64,000 nt of DNA, from assembly GCA_003116975.1 (NCBI GenBank), contig BGKB01000211.1, forward strand, positions 1 through 64,000. Direction: 5' to 3'. Under the pieces are notes generated by a model. The model had not been told where the DNA came from. It was given only the letters and a program-made list of their open reading frames with translations, and made no database searches. The position numbers were made by a program, and so were the translations under genes. This stretch comes from Aurantiochytrium sp. KH105 (taxonomy: Eukaryota > Sar > Bigyra > Thraustochytrida > Thraustochytriidae). The stretch's first letter is position 1; each line of letters opens with the position of its first letter. This document shows, one piece after another, positions 19,737 through 30,431 of this stretch.

Positions 19737-21830
19737 ATCGCTTCCGCGGCGAAGACAGTACGGTCTCACGCGCTGACACAGCGGGTCCTACTTGCCGCCC
19801 CGCGCGAAACCTGCGCCGTACTGGAGCCCCCTTCCCGACGCCTTGACTCAACGTTCCGCCGATCCTGATGCGCGGAGCAAGCGTGTCGGCCGCTGCCGCT
19901 CGCGGAAAGCACCCTGTTTCGGCGTGGCGGTAAACGCAGCACAGCGTTGTATGGCGAGGCGCACTTGTTTGCTTACTCGCTTCGTGCCGAGTGAACTCAC
20001 CATTGATGGGAGAGAACAACAGGGGAAGGAGGACGATCGAATCGCAGAAGAACGCAGCATTCTTGATGCGACAGGACGGAGGCTGCGCCAGCGATACGAC
20101 ACGTCTCGGCTGCGACATTGAAGGCGTTGCGAGAGGTCGGGAGGGAAGAAAGTGGCGACTCACTCCCATGCTCGTGGTGCTGGAGCATGTCATTTCTCTG
20201 AAACTTCCGTTCAACAAGAAGGAGGGAGCGAGCGACCGACGAGGAGCGGGATCGAATTCTGGAGAGCGCAATCAATGGAGAGGGGGACAAGAACTGAGTC
20301 CCGTCCAGCAAAAGAGCGCAGGTAATGATACGGATCGATTGCTGCCCTCTGTTCGCTGTCAATTGTAGAAAGCGTGAGACTTTAATGGAAAGCAACGTCT
20401 CATCCTGCTCAAGCTAGGCCTATATCAGTCAGGAGCAGCTTCTTGACAGGCAGTTAGTTGGTCTCCCTTCTAGGCAACGTTGCTGACTTTCTCCGAAGAT
20501 TGATGTGACACGGCAGACCTATCTCCCGCCAGAACAACTGCTGCATGCGTACGTTGGCATTGCTAGTTGACGGCTGGCTTTGCAGACTGCATCCTGCAAA
20601 CTGCTCACGCAGATGCAGGCTCCGCGGCTGATGCCCTGGACTCCCACTGGGCAATCTGCAGGCTCCACGGCCGATACCCTCGAGTGCTACCGGGGCAGTT
20701 TCTTCGTCCCCTCCGCAGAAGAAGACCCTCCCTGGGTTTCAACGCGAACCAAAGTCTTGCTGCCGTTGCAGCTTCATTGCTTGCATGGGACAGAGCGTGC
20801 GACGCCAGTGCGGAAAAAGCGGGCCACACGGCCCAAACCCATTGCCACTCGAACCCAGGAGGGTTATGCCTTCCTTGCTCTTTCGTCTCCGTTTGAAGAT
20901 GAGAGGCGCGAACGAATGGTTTACAGAAAGTCGTGCCCAGGCTAGCCGGCGTCAGCCTTCTCAGGTCCAGCGAACTCACGAGTTGGTGAGCAACACCTTG
21001 CCTTGAAGCCTCGAAACGGAGCCGCAGCCGCTGATGAACAATCACGGTGGTAGGGCAAGCAACAGAGGATTCTTCTTTCTTCCTGACTCGCATGTGTGTG
21101 CCCGCCCGCTCACCGGCCGGCTGGCCTTACCTGAACTCCAGTCTGCTTTCTTTCCCTCACTCGCTCGCTCGCCCGCGCAGGCCAGAAAAGCCGTCGACGG
21201 AAGTCGGCACATGTCCTCGCGGAAGGAGACGCGTTCGCCTGCCAGTCGGAGCCGTCGCCGACGGCTCGCGCTTCGACCATGAGCTTCAATTCCTGGATGG
21301 GCCTATCGGTGACCTGCAGCTGCCCGACCCCTGCCTGGGTGCGTGCGCTGGTCTTGCCTCGAGCTTGTTAGCTAGCTTTTCGCGTGTCAGGCTCTCCGAG
21401 GCCTGCGCGCCGACCTGGCTCGCACCGTGCTGCGCTTAAGATTCTTACTGACTGCCTCGGCCAGGCTGGCTAGCTGCTGGAAAGACCCTCGGCTGAAAGA
21501 CCATTGAAAGACTCGCCCCGCCAACCGCCATTCGTGTGCATGCGAGTCGCCATGGCCGGTGGAAAGAAAGACCCGCACGCGCGGAGGCAAAGGCGAACCA
21601 CCCCGTGGCCCCGGTTGTCCTGAAGCTGCTTGGGCGACTGGCTGGACTGGATGGACGAGTGGCTGCTGGCCGGGGTGGCTGCTTGTTGCGGTTTAGCCCA
21701 ATCGATCTGGCTGGCATCCCCAAGGCCTGCCCCGGCCCCAGCGCCCCTATGCTGCCCTGGAAGCAACAGGTTTACTCGCGATGGGAAGGCAGGCGTGCCT
21801 TGATGAGCAAGCGCTAGACTCACTTTCTAC

Positions 21831-24800
21831 ATGTAGATAGTGCGCAATCTTTTGCATTTACTTCAATCAACACTTGCATCAATCCTTGAGCAATAAGCCA
21901 AGAGCAAGGTGCAGTCATTGCTATTATTTTCAAAGAGCTGAGTCTCGCTCCAGCTATTTGTACACGTCGCCTCATGATAACAAAGAAACGATACTCGCAG
22001 ATGCCGTTGTCCCACGTCCCGTGCTTTGGGGGAGGCGCACAATTGCGCATCAGCGTGCTTTCCATCTAAATTCGCGCAAGTTGTGTCACGCCACGTGAAT
22101 TTCACCACCTTGAACAAGTCAGGCTTTGCACCAGGAACAATTCACTCGATCAGACTGAAATTCCATCATATTGCGAAAGTTGACAGTTGATTTTTCGGGC
22201 ACTGCACCGCGAATTCCCTCCCAGGTAAATTACAATCATTATCCATCAAATACCGCAGGACTCAGTCGCGCGCGCCTTGACGGGCCCGAGACTTTGCAAA
22301 AAGTAGGAACTGTGAGATGTTCGAGATTTGTAAACCTCGAAGGCTTTTGCTCATCATGACTATATGGCGTCAACTTCTAGAGCCTGTTTGAAATACGACA
22401 CGGTCCAGCAGAAAAGCAGGTGTTTGAGACGTTGGAAATTTTCAATCGAGATAGCGCGAAAGCCTCGAATTATACCTTTCTCTTTGCGTGCTTGTCGTCA
22501 AGTCAGGTTTTCACAAGTCGTATCTCCTCCTCTTGGTCTGCGAATACGAATTGAGCGCGCTTGGCCTCATTGCCGAGTATTTCTCGGATTCCATATCGTA
22601 CTTTCGCATAGAGTGAAGAGCAGGCTGCTCCATTGCTCTGGCGTTAGATGAACACAAGGGTGATCATCGCACGACCGCTTGGCCGTCAATCTAAAGCGGG
22701 GCAGAACTTGTGCAACTGCTTTGATTTGCTGCAAAAAGGATTGCCAGCTGGTGTAAAAGTCCTCGCGCGGATCTGAACCACGATGACATAGTAGTCGGGC
22801 ATGGTCTCGTTGGAACATGTCATACCTCTGAGGGCAGAAAATCTTGGATGTCTCTACGTCGTTCAAGACTCTGGCTTTGTGCCCTTGTCCTTCATTAGCC
22901 ATCCATCCGAAGTACAGCATGACTCGCGTAACTGCTTTGGTTTTTCGCAAAAAAGAATTGCTGGCTGGTACTCAGGTCCTTGCGCAGATCTTGACTTCAA
23001 TGACGGTGTACAGAGTCTAGCGGCCGGATCACGTTGGCACATGTCATACCTCTGAGCCAGGAGCGCAGATCTTCTTGGCTGTCTGCACGATTGGAAAAGA
23101 GTTCGCTTTTACCCAGTGAGCCACCTTGGTGAGGTTTGATTCTTTTGGCATACGAGAAGCCTCGTGGGATTTCACGGTTCTCAAAGGAAGAACCTGGCAG
23201 CGAATTTGTGAAAAAACTAATGGGTCGAGGTCTTACACAACAAGGCTTTGGCTTTAATCGCAAATATCAGCGCTTCGATACGACCCAAGGCGACGCATCG
23301 CAGACGCGATAGTCTTGCGTTGTAAAATGAGGAATCTTTGCGTAATACCGTTCGCTCGCCAGCCTCTAGGCATTAACGATTGGATTTCACGCAAGACGCC
23401 CGAGATCACATTCGAATGACGCAAACACAATTCAGCTTCAAGAGTCTTCCATAGAAAGCCACTCTTCGTCTACCTTTCGGGTGGTGAGCAGCGTCTCTAC
23501 ATTAATGCAGAAAAGCGAAAAATGGAAAGAGCTGCATTCATACTGGGTCGAACAAAGGAAAAGCAAGAGACTTAACAATCTTTAAGATAGTGCTCGCTCT
23601 CGTCAAAGTACATCAACCTCAAATTGCAGATATTGTGGACCATTTGACCAGGGATTTCCACGCAAAACGGGAAAGTAGGTTATAAGCTTCTCACGCTGCT
23701 CCTCGAAGATTGCTTTTATGATTTGTGTATTTCGGATCTGCCAACTTCTGGCATCGAATTTTGGTCGCTGCCTAGTTTGCTCGGCTCAGTGGTCCCAGTG
23801 GTCCCAAGTCGCGACCCTGGTCCAACGTTTTCATATAGGTCCATGATTCTACTATTATTGTTTCGGGCGCGGACCAAGCTTGGCGCGGACTAATGGCGCG
23901 GCCTTGTACTGGTCCTCAGCCCTGCGCGTTCCCACGGCGCGGGTCAATCTGTTGTTCCTGCGTCGTGCCCGTTCGATATTCATAATCGGTAATCAGCAGC
24001 TTCCCGCCTGACATCAGGTTTAGGGGAAGGTCCACTTCCTTATTGTGGTCCGACATGCTCCTTCATTTCGATAAAAGGAAAAATGCTTTCGAATCATGTC
24101 TCATTCGGTACAACTTCCTCATCGGATGTTGTCGTTCTACCTTGGTATGCTCAAATTATCGATCGTGACGCGTTTGTGCTATATCGAGGATAAATAATGA
24201 CGCCACCACGGCTGGGCGGCATGGACAAGATGACGATGACGTCAACCTTTCGCCCATGGCAAGTCTCATCTAAAGCCCTTGCAGCAGTCAGTGTACTAGG
24301 TGAGTGCAGAGTACAAAGTCACGGCAGTGAACATCTCCTCGCTGGCAAGCCTCAGATTGGGCCCGTGCTCCTCAACATGTCCTCTGTACATCACTTATTC
24401 AAGTCTCGGACCTGGCGCCGAGGCAAAGCTGTCCCAGCACGAGCAGACCCAAATCATCCGGAGCCAATCAGCGTCAAACAGAATCCATCTTGCGCTCCAT
24501 TTCCTCAATATGCTACGATTCATGCGATCTCGGTAAGCTCAAGACATTGATCTCGGAGCAAGATTGTCGCTCAAGCTTGGCACAAGACCTCTAGCACGTC
24601 GGATACATTTCGAGTGAAAAGATACGGAGCAAGCTTTTCCCATTCCCACGCGGGCTCCGTTCTCATGTTATGAAATCATGAGAAAATCAGGATAGAATAT
24701 CTTTGATTCTTTTATGGAGAAAGTTACATTGGTAAACAGAAGTTGACGCGACCATGCGGCAAGAGTATTGCATCAAAGCACGGCAAGCAAGGGCTTGTAA

Positions 24801-24874
24801 TGAACAGGGGATGCACAAAGTGCAGGACATCGATCGCCCAAGCAGCCAGATGCGCGACCAGGTACACATCAAGA
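21831..24874. other. AT-richer core of the gene desert, no gene seen
   Basis: About 3 kb with clearly lower GC than the sequence on either side. Only short open frames occur. It contains a degenerate direct repeat (22680-23057, listed separately). No transposase, reverse transcriptase or terminal repeats were recognised. Confidence 0.55.
22680..23057. repeat. Degenerate direct repeat, unit about 165 bp, two copies
   Basis: About 22680-22842 and 22895-23057 align: each has AACTGCTTTG, a GCAAAAAGRATTG block, GCTGGT, a CGCRGATCT block and ends in ACATGTCATACCTCTGAG. The copies differ by many substitutions and small indels, so the duplication is old. Confidence 0.75.
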
Positions 24875-25162
24875 TCAATTTAATGCGATGGGAAGCTCTG
24901 CTTGCGCGTAGAGCCTAGGCCGGTAGTAGCGCGGAAGCCCATCGCCTGCCTCTTGCGGGTTGCTGCTGGCAGTGTCGGGCGGAGAGGCCGGCAAGGAGGC
25001 CATCGCGGCCTTGGCTTCAAACACCATCCTGATTTGCTCTGCCCGTCTTGGTGTGACCATGGCGTTAGTGAACGGGTCGTACACGAGGTCTTGTGCCTCG
25101 TGTGACCTGACCATGCGTGTGGCGCGGCCGCGGATAGCCCTGCTCCCGTCCTCGCTGCTCAT
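24875..25162 (-). CDS. Small hypothetical protein
   Basis: Not recognised. From the ATG at 25160-25162 it gives 95 residues (MSSEDGSRAIRGRATRMVRS...). The composition is balanced and unlike the surrounding spurious frames, with a segment reading LVYDPFTNAMVTPRRAEQIRMVFEAKAAM that looks like a real fold or helix, then a Ser/Pro linker. No signal peptide or membrane segment. The frame stays open upstream to 25366 but that part is Arg/Thr/Pro-rich and probably leader. It is the only plausible gene in the 18-30 kb region; it could also be the last exon of a spliced gene. Confidence 0.4.
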   Translation of the reverse strand: MSSEDGSRAIRGRATRMVRSHEAQDLVYDPFTNAMVTPRRAEQIRMVFEAKAAMASLPASPPDTASSNPQEAGDGLPRYYRPRLYAQAELPIALN

Positions 25163-28160
25163 GGTCGGGATCGATCGATGGAGGCGCCGATTGCCTTTTG
25201 CCTTTTCTCTCGTTCGTCCGCCTGTTCGAGCAGGCCTGGTTCGCGTGCGCGCGCGAGCAAGCGCGGGGGGGCGAGGCGAAGGCGGCGTCTGGTACTGTCT
25301 CTCGCGCTTGCTGGGCTGGCGTGGCGTCGGTGTTCTCGATCGGTGTTTGCCGCCCTGCACTGACACGAGTAGCTAGCAGTCCGTCGCTCGCGCCTCTGGT
25401 TGCTTCCCCTCTCATCTCTCTCCCCCCCCTCCTCCTGTCTCAGCGAACCACTGCGGGCATAATCGAGTCTTCTTCCTCGCAACGCCTCGGGCAGACTGTG
25501 GACCGAAAGACCCCGCGTAGCATCTTCTTCGAGGCTGCTTCTGCACTTTTTCGTCCTCTACTCCGCCAGGCGCCACACAGCGCCCGCAGCCATTCTGCTA
25601 ATACTTCTCAAGTGGAGCATTTCCCTTCTTCCGCGCCCCAGCGTCCTCAAAGTGGCTGCGGGACAAGGAGCGCAAATCGGAGCTGCTAGTTGCGGATTGT
25701 GTGGTGAACATCGGTCGACAGATCTTACAGTTAGGCAGCCGTCCCTGCCTACGCCGCCACCTCCACTGGCCGCGGAGGGGACGGGGCCAACGCGCAAGCC
25801 CGAGTCCCGGTCTCGCCGGTCCAAGCACGCGACGGCTAGGTAACCGCGGAGCCAGCCGCCCGTGGCGTGCCCAGCAGCAGCCAGGCAGAGCTACCTGCAG
25901 CTGCAGCTGCCAGCCTGCTGCAGCGCAGGCGGGAGGTGCCCCTTCTTCGCTTTTTTCTCTGTTTCTTTCTGTCCTCGTCGTCATTCTTTCTCCGGCCTTC
26001 TCCTGCTTTATCCACGAATCTCAGCCGGGGTCTTTCACTGTCCCGCCAATCTTCTGCGCCCGTTCTGGCGGTCTGCCTCGCCTTTCTCCGTCCCTCTGTC
26101 TCTATCCACCGCAGCCGTGCACTGCAAACTTGCCTCCCGGCCCAGTCATTCTCAGCTTGCTCGAAGCGTGTTGGCCGTTTCCCGCCATCCTCCACACCAG
26201 CTGCTCGTCCTTTGCGGCCCTCTCAGGCGCTCGCCCCACTGAGGCCATCGCCGCGGCGCCTGCTTCGTGCTCCGCTCGCAAAACACCGCGTGGCCTCGCT
26301 CGCCCTGTGCTGCCGCGCCTCCCGCCGGTGACTGCCATTGCCGCGGCCAACCGCAGGCTCTCCTGGCGCGGCGGCGCAGGATGAAGAAAAAGGAGGCGGG
26401 GTCTTTCTTTGAAAGGCGCGGCGCCGCGCCGGCCAACGTCGTTGCCGACAGGACAGACACACATCGAAAGCGTCTTTCATCCAGCCAGTTTTGGCTGGGA
26501 AGTAAGAGCATCGACCGACTCGGAGCGATCAATGGCGATTGCCCGCAAACTGCAGCTGCCACTGCTGGTGCTGCTGCGTGATCTGGAGAGGTCTTTCACG
26601 GTCAAGGCAAGGTCAGGCAAGGAAAGGCACGTCCGTCCAGGCAAGGCAAGGAAAGGAAAGAACAGGAAAGGCAAGGCAAGGCAAGGCCCTGGGCGAGGGA
26701 GGCACTGGCCATGGTGGGTGAGCCGTCGATATCAATCCCTAAGCGAAGCGCGCTGCGTGACGGCGTTGCTGCTGCTGTGCAGCCGTTGCGGCTACTGGCG
26801 TTGCCCATGCGGACCCGAAGCGTTCCCAACGCGTCCCAACGTTTTCTCGCCTTGTCAGGGTCTTTCAAGCAGAAAAAGCGCCGGCCGAGGTCCACATCCC
26901 GACTCCACTGTGGGTCGCTGCCGCATGTTCGTGGCTGTGGCCAGTGGCAGTGGAGCGGCCACTGTATGCGCGCGGTCTCCGCCAACGGCCGCGCTGCTGC
27001 TGCCTGCTGCGTCCGCGCTGCCCCTGCTGCGTCTGCCTCCGGCGTCGGCCAACGCGCGACGCTGGAGTGAGTGGCTGCCTCGAGCCGTAGGCGGTTGGTG
27101 GCTCTGGGTCGGTGCGTGGGTCGGTCGGTGGGCCGCAGGAGCCGGGAGCGCGAGCGAGTGCGAGGGCGCGGAAAGTTCGCGCGGCCTTGGACTGCTTCTG
27201 CTCCCTCTGCGCAGTGTTGCACAAAGAAAGCAAGCTCTCGCAGAGACGCGGCATTGTGCTGGTCGCTGTCGCTGTCTGTGCGGCTGCCCGTCCGGGCCTG
27301 CGCTTGGCGCGACGGAGGCGGGCTCTGCTCTCGGCCGTGCCACCGGTGAGGTGGACTGGCTGCGCGGGCGATGGCGATGGCGACGCTCATTGCGATCGGT
27401 CCATGAGGGCTGGCGTGGTGCGCATTAGACGCTCATTGCGCAGGGGCAGACGTTAGCACAGAGATTTGGAGTCAAAGAGCCGAAGCAGAGGCAGCGGACG
27501 CGCAACTGGCTGCGGTGGCTGAGGGGAGATGGCTTTTTGGCGGTTCCACGTCCCAAAATGCGGGCCAAATGAGATAGCTCAAAAGAAAAGCGCCACTGGC
27601 GAATGACCCCTGCAGCTGAGGAGGGCTGTGAAAGAGACTTCGGCCAAATATTTTCGAGAGAGCCCAAAGTTGCAACGGGCCCCAGACCGTGTTGAGGTTG
27701 GCAATGCAGGCTGCCACTGATTGATGCATTCTACCACTGCTGCGCTGCTACTGCTGCTGCTACTGGCGAGGCTGGCCGACTGACCAAACTCGCGCAGTCC
27801 GTTGGTTTGGCGAATGCGTGACGCGCGATAGTGACGATGGCGTCTATTCTGCCTGGGCTCGCTCCCTTTGCGTATCGCCGGAATGGTGAAAGGAGCAGGA
27901 CGCCATTGGCGGGAGTACTGGGACCAAAATGCGGCTAAGACGGCCTTTCGGCTAATGCAGTACCTGACCGCCACTGTCTCTGATTTTTCCCTTTCCTTAT
28001 TGGCAATAACGAAAGAGAATGCGTTGTTTGCGGTCGACAGAAATCATCGGCCTGGTGGCTGGGTATGGATGACCAATTATAGAGGACGGGAAAGCATATA
28101 TTAAAGTCAGGACTCGTCGCATACGTTGCAAACGAGGGACAGGGTTTAAGGCAGGTGGCT
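25163..28160. other. GC-rich to mixed gene-poor region (right part of the desert)
   Basis: No credible gene. The open frames (for example 26409-27428 plus and 26602-27390 minus) overlap on opposite strands and have only compositional bias. Six GTCTTTC/GAAAGAC sites lie between 25505 and 26867. A GGCAAG-rich run is at about 26602-26695. From about 27430 the GC content falls again. Confidence 0.55.
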
Positions 28161-28171
28161 GCTGCTTGGAG

Positions 28172-28622
28172 AATAGTCAAGTCGTCACGACGAGCAAGAG
28201 ACACGCAAACGATTTCCGACTGCAGCAGAGACCTGCTTGTTTGCGAGAAACTGGAGTCAAATAGCGGAATGACTGTTTCAAATCGGTGACGGTGAATACT
28301 CTCGGTCGATGCTCGAGTGTATGTCAAGTCACAAGAGCATGACTTGGATAAATTTGGCCTCGACCCTTTCTACTTCAGACATGCTCTTTCGTCGTTATTT
28401 TAGAATGGCCACGACGAGCAAAAGACACGAAAGCAATTTTGCGCCTTATCTGACTGCAGCAGAGAATTGCTCTATTTGTTTGCGAGAGGTTGGAGTCAAA
28501 ATGAGCGGCATGATGCTTGAATCGGCGACGGTATATTCTCTTTGTCGATGCTCGACAGTACGTCAAGTCACAAGAGCAAGACTTGGTATAAAGTTAGCTT
28601 TGAGCCTTTCTGCTTCAGGTAT
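28172..28622. repeat. Degenerate direct repeat, unit about 210-220 bp, two copies
   Basis: About 28172-28383 and 28403-28622 align. Shared blocks include CACGACGAGCAARAGACACG, CTGACTGCAGCAGAG-like sequence, TTGTTTGCGAGA, GGAGTCAAA, TCGATGCTCGA, GTCAAGTCACAAGAGCA and CTTTCTRCTTCAG. Many substitutions separate them. No coding frame is conserved between the copies. Confidence 0.75.
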
Positions 28623-29583
28623 GTTTTTGGCCGATGTCAAGGCAAGGCAAATCGTCAGTGGTCAAGGTCCACCGCATCATCGAATGCTGAGATGCTGAGC
28701 GCGCCAGCTTTGAAGGAATCCTTGTCATCGAGTCTCGCGGATCGCCAAAGGGGTTGTCCTCGATTCTGAATTGCTATTCATCGCGAGTTGCTCCCGTTCT
28801 CAGCCAATGCATTCGTCATGTATGCCATTCTGGCAAAGCCCTGTATCATTCATCATGTCAAGCGCGCCGCGATCCTCAAGCTCCCGCGTATGACGATGCG
28901 CATCACAAGACCTGGGCCCTATCTCTGCGAGAACGTCTTTCCCAATTTTTTCCCGACTTTCTCCTTGGCTTCTCCGGCCCGGGGCCCGCATTCCTCCTTC
29001 TGAATTCCCTGGCTGGTGTCCACTGCCACTGCTTCCTCCCTTCGCACGTCCGTCGAGCTGTTGCTGCCAGCCTCGCCTCGCCTCGTCGCGTCATCGTCCG
29101 TGTCCCTCCGCGTGTCGCCGCCCCTTTCGCAGCTCGAGGTGCACACCGCGGGGTGGATTTTCACGCACGCCTCGCTCGCCGCGCGTTGTGTCGTAGCTTG
29201 AGCCAGGTGCGAAACAGCTCGGCAGCGCGGCTTGCTCCGATTCTCTGGTCTTCTCGCGCACGGCGTGGAGTCTGCCATTCGTGACCATGTTCACAGAAGA
29301 AAGGGGGGAAAGAGGGAAAAGGAGAAGTGAATGACTCGGAGGTGCACGCCTCCGCCAGGCCGTGATGGATCCGGCCTCGCTCTTGCACGGCGACCCCAGC
29401 CCGCGCGCGGTCATTGCGAGCTATCTCCGGCCACAGCGCAGCGCAGTCTAGCACAGCTCAGCACAGCACAGCACAGCACAGCCGTCGCCCCACTCGCGGC
29501 GCGACGCCGCCTGCAGTGCAGCTGCAACTGGCAGGGCGCTGCCGCTTCTGAAAGTACGGCGCACACGCACACGCGCACACACA

Positions 29584-29640
29584 TTCATTCACTCACTCAC
29601 TCACTCACTCACTCACTCACTCACGCACTCACACACTCGC
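29584..29640. repeat. (ACTC)n microsatellite
   Basis: About ten near-perfect ACTC units, then imperfect CACTC units. Confidence 0.9.
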
Positions 29641-30266
29641 TCACACACGCTTTAAAAGTTTGCTTGGTTGCTTGCCAGCTTGCCAACTTGGTTGCTTGCT
29701 TGCGTTGCTGCTCCACTCCACTCGCTTTGGCCGCGAACACCTTCGCGCACACGCTCCGCGATATGCACACACGGTCTTCACGCGCAAGCGTGCACGTTTG
29801 ATGATGCGCGCAGGGACACTCGAGGAGCCGAGGCCAGCCCCCGTCCGTGTCCACCGCTCCTCGCAAGTCATTTTTCAGAGTCGGAATCTCCCGGTCCAAG
29901 AAAGAAAGAAAGAAAGAAAATAAGGATAGAAAGGGCTTCTTCTTACTGTAAACTAGCACAGCCTTATTATCCACTTCTCCCCCCTTCGCTGCGACTCTCG
30001 CCTTTTTTAGCGCGCTCGCTGCATCGAGCGCACGCGCCGCCTCCGCCTCCTCCCGCGCCCGCTCCCCTTCTCGCTCCCGCGCCCGCCCCTGCCTCCCTCA
30101 CCCGCGCTCGCCGCCGCGCGCCGCCGCCTGCCGTGCCGCGGCGGCCTCTCGCGGCGCGGCGGCGGCCGGCGGCTCGGGCAGGGCGCCGCACGTGCGCGTC
30201 GCGATCGGCACGTGCCGGCGCGGGAGGAGGCGGAGGAGCCTCGCTCGCCGTGCTTGGAGAGGGGAA

Positions 30267-30267
<1 letters not shown>

Positions 30268-30299
<32 letters not shown>

Positions 30300-30301
30300 A
30301 G
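30268..30301. repeat. (GAAA)n microsatellite
   Basis: Uninterrupted GAAA units directly upstream of the TPR gene's likely start. Confidence 0.9.
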
Positions 30302-30431
30302 GAGAGAAGGAGAGGAGAGGAGCGAGGGGAGGAAAGTAAAGCGGGAGGCGGCAAAGCGCAGACGGGACGCGGAGGCGGCGGCGGCGGCGCGCGGCGGGTC
30401 TGCGCGGAGGAGCGGCGGAGCGGGCGGCGGG

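Larger units (their letters stand above)
17815..21830. other. GC-rich gene-poor region (left part of the 18-30 kb desert)
   Basis: No credible gene. Long open frames on both strands (for example 18262-19449 plus and 19105-20271 minus) overlap each other and have only Arg/Ala/Ser/Pro-rich composition. Seen: GGAA repeats at about 18060-18108, three tandem 10-mers containing GTCTTTCA at 18301-18330, a GCAGCT-type run at about 19697-19736, TAGGCCTA at 20415-20422, and clustered TGAAAGAC at 21480-21512. Confidence 0.55.
28623..30431. other. Upstream region of the TPR gene with microsatellites
   Basis: No gene seen. Holds a CAGCAC-type run at about 29440-29480, an (ACTC)n tract at 29584-29640, GAAA repeats at about 29900-29920 and 30268-30301, and very GC-rich sequence from about 30040. 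The TPR frame is open from 30192, but codons before 30432 encode only Lys/Arg/Glu runs derived from the GAAA repeat. Confidence 0.55.

Noticed and set aside
18262..20271. Long open frames on both strands (18262-19449 plus, 19105-20271 minus)
   Set aside because: They overlap on opposite strands, match no family and read through simple repeats; high GC lowers stop-codon frequency.
26409..27428. 339-codon plus-strand frame and its 262-codon minus-strand partner
   Set aside because: Mutually overlapping, biased composition, contains the GGCAAG repeat translated as Gly/Lys/Ala/Arg; no domain.
30192..30431. 80-residue N-terminal extension of the TPR protein
   Set aside because: Lys/Arg/Glu runs are translated from the GAAA microsatellite, more likely leader sequence.
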